Below are positions 37,038 through 43,531 of a DNA stretch of 43,531 bases, one piece after another. Origin of the DNA: Pseudomonadota bacterium (GTDB lineage: Bacteria > Pseudomonadota > Gammaproteobacteria > Burkholderiales > Thiobacillaceae); NCBI GenBank assembly GCA_030653935.1, contig JAURYL010000061.1, forward strand, positions 1 to 43,531. The letters are read 5' to 3'. The position numbers and the translations under genes are program-made. The notes beneath the pieces are model-generated. The model made no database searches, had not been told where the DNA came from, and was given only the letters and a program-made list of their open reading frames with translations. The stretch's first letter is position 1. Each line of letters begins with the position of its first letter.

Positions 37038-37081
37038 TTGATCCAGATCAAGGTTTTGCCAACCAGGGTTGCATGTAAAAA
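37038..37081 (+). promoter_or_regulatory. FNR box and -10 of the soe operon
   Basis: TTGAT-CCAG-ATCAA (37038-37051) is a full match to the FNR consensus. A -10-like TAAAAA lies at 37076-37081, putting the transcript start near 37087, about 42 bases from the box centre, the class II position. There is no -35 match. The operon should thus respond to oxygen or another CRP/FNR-type signal. Confidence 0.65.
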
Positions 37082-37149
37082 TCAGCCGACTCTAATTGAC
37101 AGCACACCCCACGCCCCTTTCTGGCGCGGGCATCACAAGGATTCACCGC

Positions 37150-40044
37150 GTGACCACTTCCACCGCCGGCCCCGAGGCCGCCACCTTGCACGAGGAAGTC
37201 CGCACCACCACCTGTTACATGTGCGCCTGCCGTTGCGGCATCAAGGTGCATTTGAAGAACGGGGAAGTGCGCTTCATCGAGGGCAATCCGGACCACCCAC
37301 TGAACCAGGGCGTGCTTTGTGCCAAGGGGTCCAGCGGCATCATGAAACAGTATTCGCCGGGCCGGCTGACGCGGCCATTGCGACGCAAGGCAGGGGCCGA
37401 CCGGGGCGCGGGCGAATTCGAGGCGATTTCCTGGGAGGAGGCGTTCGCCATCCTGGAAGAGCGCCTGGCCAAGATCCGCGCGACCGACCCCAAGAAGTTT
37501 GCGCTGTTTACCGGGCGCGATCAGATGCAGGCGCTGACCGGCCTGTTCGCGCGCCAGTTCGGCACGCCCAACTATGCGGCGCATGGCGGCTTCTGCTCTG
37601 TGAACATGGCGGCCGGCCTGATCTACACCATCGGCGGTTCGTTCTGGGAATTCGGCGGGCCGGACCTGGACCGTGCCAAGTTGTTCGTGATGCTGGGCAC
37701 GGCGGAGGACCACCATTCCAACCCGATGAAGATGGCGCTCTCCAAGTTCAAGCGCGACGGTGGCCGCTTCATTTCGATCAACCCGGTACGCACCGGCTAT
37801 TCCGCCATCGCCGACGAGTGGGTGCCGATCCGCCCCGGCACCGACGGCGCGCTATTGCTGGCGCTGATCCACGAGATCATCAAGCAGGGCCTGTACGACC
37901 GCGAGTTCCTGGTCAATTACAGCAACTCCGCCGAATTGGTGAACCAGAACCCGAGCAGCCCGGAATACGGCATGTTCGTGCGTTTCGAGGTGCCGCCGGA
38001 AGAAGGTTGTTTCGACCCGCAGAACAAGTTGTGGTGGGACCGCGAACTGGATCGCCCGGTATCCACCCAGACCCCCGGCGTCGAGGCGCGCCTGATGGGC
38101 GACTTCAAACTGGCTGACGGCACGCCGGTGAAGCCCGCATTCCAGTTGCTTTCCGAACGGGTGGAGCACTACACGCCGGAATGGGCGGCGGGGATCACCG
38201 GCATCCCGGTGGCCACCATCAAACGCCTGGCGCACGAGATGGGCGTCACCGCGCGCGATCAGAAGATCGAACTGCCGATCGCCTGGACCGACGTCTGGGA
38301 AAACGAACACAGCACCGTCACCGGCAACCCGGTGGCCTTCCATGCCATGCGCGGTCTGGCGGCGCATTCCAACGGTTTCCACAGCATCCGCGCGCTGGGC
38401 ATATTGATGTCGCTGCTGGGCACCATCGACCGCCCTGGCGGCTTCCGCCACAAAGCACCGTTCCCACGACCCATCCCGCCCTGCGCCAAGACCCCCACCA
38501 CCCCCGAGGCGGTGCGTCCCAACACCCCGCTGGATGGCATGCCGCTGGGTTGGCCGGCCGATCCGGACGATCTGTTCGTGGACGACCAGGGCCAGCCGGT
38601 GCGCATCGACAAGGCCTTCTCCTGGGAATTCCCGCTGTCGGTGCACGGCCTGATGCACAACGTCATCACCAACGCCTGGCGCGGCGACCCCTACAAGATC
38701 GACACCCTGCTGATCTTCATGGCCAACATGGCGTGGAACTCCACCATGAACACGGTGGAGGTGCGCAAGATGCTCAATGACAAGGATGAAACCGGGGAAT
38801 ACAAGATTCCGTTCATCGTGGTGGCGGACGCCTTCCAGTCGGAAATGACCGCCTTCGCCGACCTGATCCTGCCGGATACCACCTATCTGGAACGCCACGA
38901 CGCCATGTCCATGCTGGACCGGCCGATCTCCGAATTCGACGGACCGGTCGATTCGGTGCGCATCCCGGTGTTGCCGCCGACCGGCGAGTGCAAGCCGTTC
39001 CAGGAGGTGCTGATCGAACTGGGTTCCCGCCTGAAACTGCCCGCCTTCACCACGCCCGAGGGTAGGCGCAAGTACCGCGACTACCCGGATTTCATCATCA
39101 ATTTCGAGACCGCGCCCGGTTCCGGCATCGGCTTTCTCGCCGGCTGGCGCGGCAAAGGTGGCGAGAAGTCGATGAAGGGCGAGCCCAACCCGAACCAGTG
39201 GCAGATGTACGAGAAGAACAATTGCGTGTTCCAGTACCACCTGCCGAAGAGCTACCAGTACATGCGCAACTGGAACCAGGGCTACCTGCAATGGGCGCAG
39301 GCGCACGGCATGACGCGGCACGCCGAGCCGATCAACATCCACATTTATTCCGAGGTGTTGCAGAAATTCCGCCTGGCGGCGCAAGGCAAGACCGATGGCC
39401 GACAGCCGCCGGAACATCTGAGGAAGCGGGTTGCGACTTATTTCGACCCCCTGCCCTTCTATTACGAGCCGCTGGAAGCCACGCTCAGCGACAAGCACAA
39501 GTACCCCCTGAGCGCGATCACCCAACGGCCGATGGCCATGTATCACTCCTGGGACTCGCAGAACGCCTGGCTGCGCCAGATCCACGCCTACAACCATCTC
39601 CACATGAACCCGATCGCGGCGCGCGCCCAGGGCATCGGCGACGGCGACTGGATCTGGGTGGAATCGCAATGGGGCAAGGTGCGTTGTCTGGCGCGTTATT
39701 CGGAAGCGGTGGAACCGGGCACGGTGTGGACCTGGAACGCCATCGGCAAGGCCGCCGGCGCCTGGAACCTGGAGGCGAACGCCAATGAAGCCAAACAGGG
39801 TTTCCTGCTCAACCACCTGATCTCGGAAGAACTGCCGCCCAACGCCGACGGCGAACATATCTCCAACTCCGACCCGGTGACCGGGCAAGCCGCCTGGTAC
39901 GACGTGCGCGTGCGCATCTACAAAGCAGAGAAAGGCGCCCACGACACCTGGCCGCAATTCACCGCCGTGCCCTCGGCGCCGGGGACGCCGCCGCGACGGC
40001 CGTGGCAGAACTATTTCGCCGGGGTGTTCGGGAGGAGCAAATGA
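37150..40044 (+). CDS. soeA: Molybdopterin oxidoreductase, SoeA-type sulfite dehydrogenase subunit
   Basis: A 964-residue Mo-bisMGD enzyme of the complex iron-sulfur molybdoenzyme family. The N-terminal 4Fe-4S motif is CYMCACRCGIKV with GVLCAKG; then NYAAHGGFCSVNMAAG, where Cys is the likely Mo ligand, and the C-terminal MGD domain (NHLHMNPIAARAQGIGDGDW). There is no Tat signal, so it acts in the cytoplasm, which with a DmsC-like anchor points to SoeABC, the sulfite:quinone oxidoreductase of sulfur oxidisers. PsrA/PhsA-type enzymes have Tat signals and NrfD anchors. The GTG at 37150 has AAGGA eight bases upstream; an upstream TTG (37096) lies too near the predicted transcript start. Function is by inference from architecture. 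Confidence 0.82.
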   Translation: MTTSTAGPEAATLHEEVRTTTCYMCACRCGIKVHLKNGEVRFIEGNPDHPLNQGVLCAKGSSGIMKQYSPGRLTRPLRRKAGADRGAGEFEAISWEEAFAILEERLAKIRATDPKKFALFTGRDQMQALTGLFARQFGTPNYAAHGGFCSVNMAAGLIYTIGGSFWEFGGPDLDRAKLFVMLGTAEDHHSNPMKMALSKFKRDGGRFISINPVRTGYSAIADEWVPIRPGTDGALLLALIHEIIKQGLYDREFLVNYSNSAELVNQNPSSPEYGMFVRFEVPPEEGCFDPQNKLWWDRELDRPVSTQTPGVEARLMGDFKLADGTPVKPAFQLLSERVEHYTPEWAAGITGIPVATIKRLAHEMGVTARDQKIELPIAWTDVWENEHSTVTGNPVAFHAMRGLAAHSNGFHSIRALGILMSLLGTIDRPGGFRHKAPFPRPIPPCAKTPTTPEAVRPNTPLDGMPLGWPADPDDLFVDDQGQPVRIDKAFSWEFPLSVHGLMHNVITNAWRGDPYKIDTLLIFMANMAWNSTMNTVEVRKMLNDKDETGEYKIPFIVVADAFQSEMTAFADLILPDTTYLERHDAMSMLDRPISEFDGPVDSVRIPVLPPTGECKPFQEVLIELGSRLKLPAFTTPEGRRKYRDYPDFIINFETAPGSGIGFLAGWRGKGGEKSMKGEPNPNQWQMYEKNNCVFQYHLPKSYQYMRNWNQGYLQWAQAHGMTRHAEPINIHIYSEVLQKFRLAAQGKTDGRQPPEHLRKRVATYFDPLPFYYEPLEATLSDKHKYPLSAITQRPMAMYHSWDSQNAWLRQIHAYNHLHMNPIAARAQGIGDGDWIWVESQWGKVRCLARYSEAVEPGTVWTWNAIGKAAGAWNLEANANEAKQGFLLNHLISEELPPNADGEHISNSDPVTGQAAWYDVRVRIYKAEKGAHDTWPQFTAVPSAPGTPPRRPWQNYFAGVFGRSK

Positions 40045-40205
40045 AGAGCCGGCACAGTCTCGCTCCCACGCTCCAGCGTGGGAGCAGTTCTTGGACGCTC
40101 CAGCGTCCCGACCGCGCGACCACGATCACAAACAAGACGCTGGAGCGTCCGAGAAGAGGTTCCCACGCTGGAGCGTGGGAACCAGTAACAGGGGATAAGC
40201 AATGA
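40041..40205 (+). CDS. Repeat-encoded 54-residue ORF between soeA and soeB (first relay)
   Basis: ATG 40041 overlaps the soeA stop (ATGA) with GGAGGAG five bases upstream, a strong ribosome binding site. The ORF MKSRHSLAPTLQRGSSSW... runs through repeat F and ends at the TGA that overlaps ATG 40202. It codes only repeat sequence, so the product is unlikely to have a function; its translation could carry ribosomes to the next start. Confidence 0.45.
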   Translation: MKSRHSLAPTLQRGSSSWTLQRPDRATTITNKTLERPRRGSHAGAWEPVTGDKQ

Positions 40206-40404
40206 CCCAACTCGCCCTGGTCATCGACCACAGTCTCGCTCCCACGCTCCAGCGTGGGAGCAGTTCTTGGACGCTCCAGCGTCCCGACCGCGCGACCACG
40301 ATCACAGACAAGACGCTGGAGCGTCCAAGAAGAGGTTCCCACGCTGGAGCGTGGGAACCAGTGACAGGGGATAAGCAATGACTCAACTCACCCTGGTCAT
40401 CGAC
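40053..40404. repeat. Tandem 176-bp duplication carrying palindromic repeat F
   Basis: Two direct units, 40053-40228 and 40229-40404, differ at only about five positions, all transitions. Each contains inverted arms (GCTCCCACGCTCCAGCGTGG and TTCCCACGCTGGAGCGTGGG; inner GGACGCTCCAGCGTCC and GACGCTGGAGCGTCC), a GGGGATAAGCA ribosome binding region and the first 27 bases of soeB (ATGAC.CAACTC.CCCTGGTC). The soeB start is thus present twice. Confidence 0.95.
40202..40381 (+). CDS. Decoy soeB start, 59-residue ORF (second relay)
   Basis: It begins with the duplicated soeB start (MTQLALVID, against MTQLTLVID in soeB), then turns at HSLAPTLQRG into repeat F and ends with TGA at 40379-40381, overlapping the true soeB ATG (40378) as ATGA. 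It carries the same upstream GGGGATAAGCA as soeB. A non-functional peptide is expected, but its translation feeds ribosomes to soeB. Confidence 0.5.
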   Translation: MTQLALVIDHSLAPTLQRGSSSWTLQRPDRATTITDKTLERPRRGSHAGAWEPVTGDKQ

Positions 40405-41103
40405 CTCAACGTCTGCGTCGGCTGCCATGCCTGCGTCACCAGTTGCAAACAGTGGAACACCTCCGGCGAGGCCGGCCCGCTGTTCGACGACAACCCCTAT
40501 GGGAAGAACCCCACCGGCACCTTCTTCAACCGGGTGCAGACCTACGAGATCGGCGAATACCCGTGCACCGAGACCCTGCACTTCCCGAAATCCTGCCTGC
40601 ATTGCGAAGACCCACCCTGCGTGCCGGTGTGTCCGACCGGCGCTTCCTACAAGCGCAAGGAGGATGGCATCGTCCTGGTCGATTACGACAAGTGCATCGG
40701 CTGCAAATACTGTTCCTGGGCCTGTCCCTATGGCGCCCGTGAGCTGGACGAGAAGCAGCAGGTGATGAAGAAATGCACCCTGTGCGTCGATCGCATCTAC
40801 GACACCAGCATTCCGGAAGACCGCAGGAAGCCCGCCTGCGTGATTTCCTGCCCAACCAGCGCACGCTTGTTCGGCGACGTGCACGATCCGGAATCGGACG
40901 TTTCCATCGCCATCCGCGAAAGTGGCGGCTACGCGCTGATGCCCGAGTGGGGCACCAAGCCGGCCAACCACTACCTGCCCCGGCGCAAAACCAAGATGCG
41001 CATCCACGAGGACGAACTGGTGCGCGCCGACAACCCGCTCAAGAAGGAAGACATCCGCCACGAAGTCAGCAAGGACGCGACGCTGGACGATTGGCTGATG
41101 TAA
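40378..41103 (+). CDS. soeB: 4Fe-4S electron-transfer subunit, SoeB-type
   Basis: A 241-residue four-cluster ferredoxin subunit linking the Mo subunit to the membrane anchor. Clusters: CVGCHACVTSC, CLHCEDPPCVPVCP, CIGCKYCSWACP and KKCTLC...CVISCP. The family (DmsB/PsrB/NrfC type) uses these as a relay of four 4Fe-4S centres. ATG 40378 is preceded by AGGGGATAAGCA and overlaps the stop of a repeat-derived ORF. It has no Tat signal, consistent with a cytoplasmic position next to soeA. Confidence 0.9.
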   Translation: MTQLTLVIDLNVCVGCHACVTSCKQWNTSGEAGPLFDDNPYGKNPTGTFFNRVQTYEIGEYPCTETLHFPKSCLHCEDPPCVPVCPTGASYKRKEDGIVLVDYDKCIGCKYCSWACPYGARELDEKQQVMKKCTLCVDRIYDTSIPEDRRKPACVISCPTSARLFGDVHDPESDVSIAIRESGGYALMPEWGTKPANHYLPRRKTKMRIHEDELVRADNPLKKEDIRHEVSKDATLDDWLM

Positions 41104-41138
41104 CTGTGGCAATACGCACCCACCTTGATCGTATCGTT

Positions 41139-41235
41139 CCCCCCTTTAGCAAAGGGGGGACAGGGGGGATTTCTCAGGTGGCCGCGTTGGCGCAGGCCGC
41201 TAAATCCCCCCCCCGCCCCCCTTTGCAAAGGGGGG
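41139..41235. repeat. Palindromic repeat family B between soeB and soeC
   Basis: CCCCCCTTTAGCAAAGGGGG G, then ACAGGGGGGATTTC at the left, and CTAAATCCCCC...CCCCCCTTTGCAAAGGGGGG at the right, with a different centre of about 35 bases. It fills most of the 166-base soeB-soeC gap and could reduce or buffer soeC transcription. Confidence 0.9.
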
Positions 41236-41269
41236 AGCACACCGCGCGCAATCCGTACCTGGAGACCCC

Positions 41270-42241
41270 ATGAATCCCGCTTTTTCCGTCGTACTGCTCA
41301 CCACCCTCATCGGTGTCGGTCAGGGCCTGTTTCTCGCCTTGTTCTCCAGCCAGGCCTACACCAGCGTCAACGTACTGCCGACGCAGCCGGGTGACTATTA
41401 CGCCCTCGGCGCCCTGATCGCCCTGCTGTTCCTGGTCGGCGGCTTGCTCGCCTCCTTTTTCCACCTCGGCCATCCAGAACGGGCCTGGCGCGCGGCGGCC
41501 AAGTGGCGCACCTCCTGGCTGTCGCGCGAGGTCATCGCGTTGCCGGCGGTGATGGGCTTGATCACCCTCTATGCTCTGGTCAACTGGTTGGGCCTGGACA
41601 ATGACCTCTATGGCCTCGGCCTCTCCGGCCAAGTGGCGCTTACGGTCGGTGCCGCCGGCGTGGCCACCACCCTGGCGCTGTTCCTGTGCACCGCGATGAT
41701 TTACGCCGCGATCAAGTTCCTCCAGGAATGGGCCAGCCCGCTCACCGTGGTGAACTACTTCCTGCTCGGCACCGCTTCCGGTTTCACCTTCGCCACCGCC
41801 TACGCCGCCCTGCGCGCGCCCGACCTGGTGTCGTTCTACGGCGGCTGGGCCATCGCCCTGACCCTCGCCGCCCTGCTCACCCGCGTCGCCGCGTTGTTCC
41901 GCAACGCGCGGATCAAGCGCGTCTCCACCCTGCAAACCGCCATCGGCGTGCGCCACACCCATGTGCAACAGCGCTCCATGGGCATGATGGGCGGCGCCTA
42001 CAACACCCGCGAATACTTCCACGGCCGCACCGTCGCCTTCCTGAAGTCGGTGAAGTGGTTCTTCCTGGTCCTGGTGTTTCCGGTGCCCGTGTTCTTGCTC
42101 TGGGCCGGCCTCGTCGGGGAAGACAGCACGCTGCTGATCCTGGCCTTCGTCGCGCAATACCTCGGCTTGTTGTTCGAGCGCTGGTTCTTCTTCGCCCAGG
42201 CCAACCACCCTCAGAACCTGTATTACCAGGTGGTGGGGTAA
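41270..42241 (+). CDS. soeC: DmsC-like membrane anchor, SoeC-type
   Basis: A 323-residue integral membrane protein with eight predicted segments: AFSVVLLTTLIGVGQGLFLAL, YYALGALIALLFLVGGLLAS, VIALPAVMGLITLYALVNW, LTVGAAGVATTLALFLC, LTVVNYFLLGTASGFTFAT, FYGGWAIALTLAALLT, WFFLVLVFPVPVFLLWAG and TLLILAFVAQYLGLLFERWFF. The FHLGHPERAWRA loop is typical of DmsC-type quinone-binding anchors. It passes electrons from SoeB to the quinone pool. ATG 41270 has GGAG six bases upstream. Confidence 0.9.
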   Translation: MNPAFSVVLLTTLIGVGQGLFLALFSSQAYTSVNVLPTQPGDYYALGALIALLFLVGGLLASFFHLGHPERAWRAAAKWRTSWLSREVIALPAVMGLITLYALVNWLGLDNDLYGLGLSGQVALTVGAAGVATTLALFLCTAMIYAAIKFLQEWASPLTVVNYFLLGTASGFTFATAYAALRAPDLVSFYGGWAIALTLAALLTRVAALFRNARIKRVSTLQTAIGVRHTHVQQRSMGMMGGAYNTREYFHGRTVAFLKSVKWFFLVLVFPVPVFLLWAGLVGEDSTLLILAFVAQYLGLLFERWFFFAQANHPQNLYYQVVG

Positions 42242-42244
42242 ACC

Positions 42245-42264
42245 TGTAGCGCCGGCGCCCCGCC
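42245..42264. repeat. Family E-like hairpin after soeC
   Basis: GTAGCGCCGGCG-CCC-CGCCGGC is a 7-bp hairpin with the GTAGCGC edge of family E. No U-tract follows, so it is not a standard terminator; it may still stop or stabilise the soe mRNA. Confidence 0.45.
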
Positions 42265-42520
42265 GGCCTCGTCTAGGTGGCTATCGGATTCGATATACGG
42301 GACTGGACCCGAGCAACTTGAGGGGGTGTCTGCCTCGGTTCGGCCAGGAGCCATCATTGGCAGAGCGGAAAAACTGGGCATCTGATCGTCCGGTTTTGCC
42401 TCATCACCGGTCATTGGCGAGCGATCCCGGAAAAATCAAGCCGCAGACTTACGAACGAATCTTCGATGTGTGCTGCGATAATCAAACAACGTGAAGCACT
42501 GCTTGCCGGAGGATTGACCG

Positions 42521-42775
42521 ATGAATGCCGTGATGCTTGAGCTACCACTTGATGCACTGGCGTCGCCAGGCGTCTCGCCCGAATCTCTGGCGAGCGAGGC
42601 GAAATTCATGCTGGCACTAAAACTATTCGAGGTCGGCCGCTTAAGCTCCGGCAAGGCAGGGGAGCTGTGTGGCATGGGTCGGGTTGAATTCCTTCTCGCC
42701 GCTGGGCGTGCTGGTGTGCCAGCAGTGGCGCTGGACAACGAAGAATTGAGCGCGGAGTTTGGCGCGAATGCTTGA
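42521..42775 (+). CDS. UPF0175 family antitoxin (second copy)
   Basis: 84 residues: PESLASEAKFMLALKLFEVGRLSSGKAGELCGMGRVEFLLAAGRAGVPAVAL, aligned with the UPF0175 protein at 35839-36090 in the LFE.-RL..GKA..-C.M core. GGAGGA lies seven bases before the ATG. The 280-base gap upstream holds no other gene and probably its promoter. It overlaps the toxin start by 8 bases. Confidence 0.87.
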   Translation: MNAVMLELPLDALASPGVSPESLASEAKFMLALKLFEVGRLSSGKAGELCGMGRVEFLLAAGRAGVPAVALDNEELSAEFGANA

Positions 42776-43256
42776 TCGAGCGGTAGTCAACGCCGGGCCA
42801 CTGGTCGCGCTGTCGTTGCTCGACCAGCTTGATCTGCTACCCGCCTTGTTTGCCGAGTGCTGGGTGCCCCGGACGGTTTTCAATGAGGTGGCTGTTGCGG
42901 GCATCGGTAAGCCTGGTGCGAAATCCCTGCAAGCCGCCGATTGGCAGGTTCGTGTGCGGGAGAGCCCGACCCCGGACCCGCTATTAGTGATGGAACTTGA
43001 CGCTGGCGAGGCCGAGGTCATTAGTCTGGCCCGACAACTTTCCCCATGTATGGCCATTATCGACGAGCGCCGTGGACGGCGCATCGCACAGCAGGTTTAT
43101 GGTCTTCCCGTGAAGGGTACGGCCGGAATACTGGTTGAAGCGCACCGCCGGGGGCTAATTTCTGGTGTGCGATCCCACTTGCTGGAATTGCGCGCGGCGG
43201 GTTACTTCATAGCAGATAGTGTCATCGCCGCAGCGAGCCAAGCGGTGGGGGAATAG
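42768..43256 (+). CDS. DUF3368 PIN-type toxin (second copy)
   Basis: A 162-residue DUF3368 protein: VVNAGPLVALSLLDQLDLLPALF, CWVPRTVFNEV, DAGEAEVISLARQL, IIDERRGRRIAQQVYG, KGTAGILVEAHRRGLI. The first position is Asn (VNAGP) where the other pair in this window has Asp (GDSGP); both forms occur in this family. ATG 42768 lies within the end of the antitoxin gene. Sequence similarity to the pair at 35343-36090 is low, so they were acquired separately. Confidence 0.87.
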   Translation: MLDRAVVNAGPLVALSLLDQLDLLPALFAECWVPRTVFNEVAVAGIGKPGAKSLQAADWQVRVRESPTPDPLLVMELDAGEAEVISLARQLSPCMAIIDERRGRRIAQQVYGLPVKGTAGILVEAHRRGLISGVRSHLLELRAAGYFIADSVIAAASQAVGE

Positions 43257-43531
43257 GCAGTGCATAGGAGCCCATACGGTCATCACTGCGCGGGACATCC
43301 CATAGGAGCTGCCGGCACTGATCAAAGACGCGCTGCGGACACGACTGACCAGCGTTCAATAGAATCATCTGGTCTTCGAGTACCAGCTTAACCCACATTT
43401 AACAACCCGCCAGATGACCCTTTATAAATCAGTCCATTACGACTGATTACCCCCTCGTCAGGCACTACAACCGCGTCATCCGCCGTTCAAGCGACGGATC
43501 GCACGGTGCCTCCCGGCAGCGGATCGATCCC
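43257..43531. other. Terminal gap, no supported gene
   Basis: The last 275 bases hold a perfect 8-bp hairpin, AATCAGTC (43427-43434) and GACTGATT (43441-43448) over a 6-base loop, without a U-tract. No coding frame with recognisable homology was found; sequence continues outside the window. Confidence 0.4.

Noticed and set aside
37852-39957. Minus-strand open frame of about 701 codons opposite soeA
   Set aside because: Typical antisense of a GC-rich gene; soeA on the plus strand is clear.
40053-40404. CRISPR-like array
   Set aside because: Only two units of 176 bp with internal palindromes and a copied gene start; no regular short repeats, unique spacers or cas genes.
37150-42241. Periplasmic polysulfide/thiosulfate reductase (Psr/Phs)
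   Set aside because: No Tat signal on the large subunit and an eight-segment DmsC-type anchor instead of NrfD; the possibility is not fully excluded.
43420-43531. tRNA-like hairpins at the right end
   Set aside because: Only one 8-bp hairpin; no cloverleaf or T-loop consensus could be drawn.

Overview
The window is GC-rich, densely coded DNA that looks like a chromosome of a sulfur-oxidising betaproteobacterium (Thiobacillus-like chemolithotroph). The basis is gene order and content: rpsF-priB-rpsR-rplI-dnaB-alr, a DsrA-type sulfite reductase subunit, a SoeABC-type sulfite dehydrogenase operon with an FNR-type box, a class I cytochrome c and a PPi-type phosphofructokinase. The genus is an inference; no rRNA, tRNA or CRISPR array is visible.

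Layout. 1-550: a 5'-rearranged VapC-like toxin gene. 700-2500: ribosomal operon rpsF-priB-rpsR-rplI with promoter, hairpin leader and terminator. 2520-6700: a Uma2 gene, then dnaB, alr and trpC. 6840-9500: a soluble zinc-binding chemoreceptor behind a FliA-like promoter, then a solitary dsrA without dsrB. 9600-15020: an exported protein of unknown function, PPi-type PFK, a C_GCAxxG_C_C protein, a small unknown protein, a TPR protein and a PAS-GGDEF protein. 15020-15510: repeats only. 15516-19510: amiC-tsaE (minus) and queG-murI (plus) starting from an overlapping divergent start region, then cytochrome c. 19520-26844: a minus-strand peptide ABC transporter (binding protein, two permeases, fused double ATPase) with a MazEF-like pair between binding protein and first permease. 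26850-35273: a four-gene overlapping operon, type III methyltransferase, DUF3696-like ATPase, PIN-like protein and type III restriction helicase-nuclease. 35340-36640: UPF0175/DUF3368 pair and an orphan mqsA whose mqsR toxin survives only as about 14 codons. 37038-42241: FNR-box promoter and soeA-soeB-soeC. 42521-43256: a second UPF0175/DUF3368 pair.

The most unusual property is the load of palindromic repeats, at least seven families (called A to G here). They lie in intergenic gaps but also inside genes without breaking the frame: alr, trpC, the fused ABC ATPase, one ABC permease, the peptide-binding protein and the type III methyltransferase each carry one as 14 to 39 extra residues at a loop or domain border. 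Between soeA and soeB a tandem 176-bp duplication of a repeat plus the soeB start makes two small ORFs that relay translation by ATGA overlaps. This resembles in principle the Rickettsia palindromic elements, here with several unrelated families in one free-living-type genome.

The second candidate novelty is the insertion of an ATPase/PIN-like pair between mod and res of a type III restriction-modification operon, every junction overlapping, which suggests one co-translated defence system.
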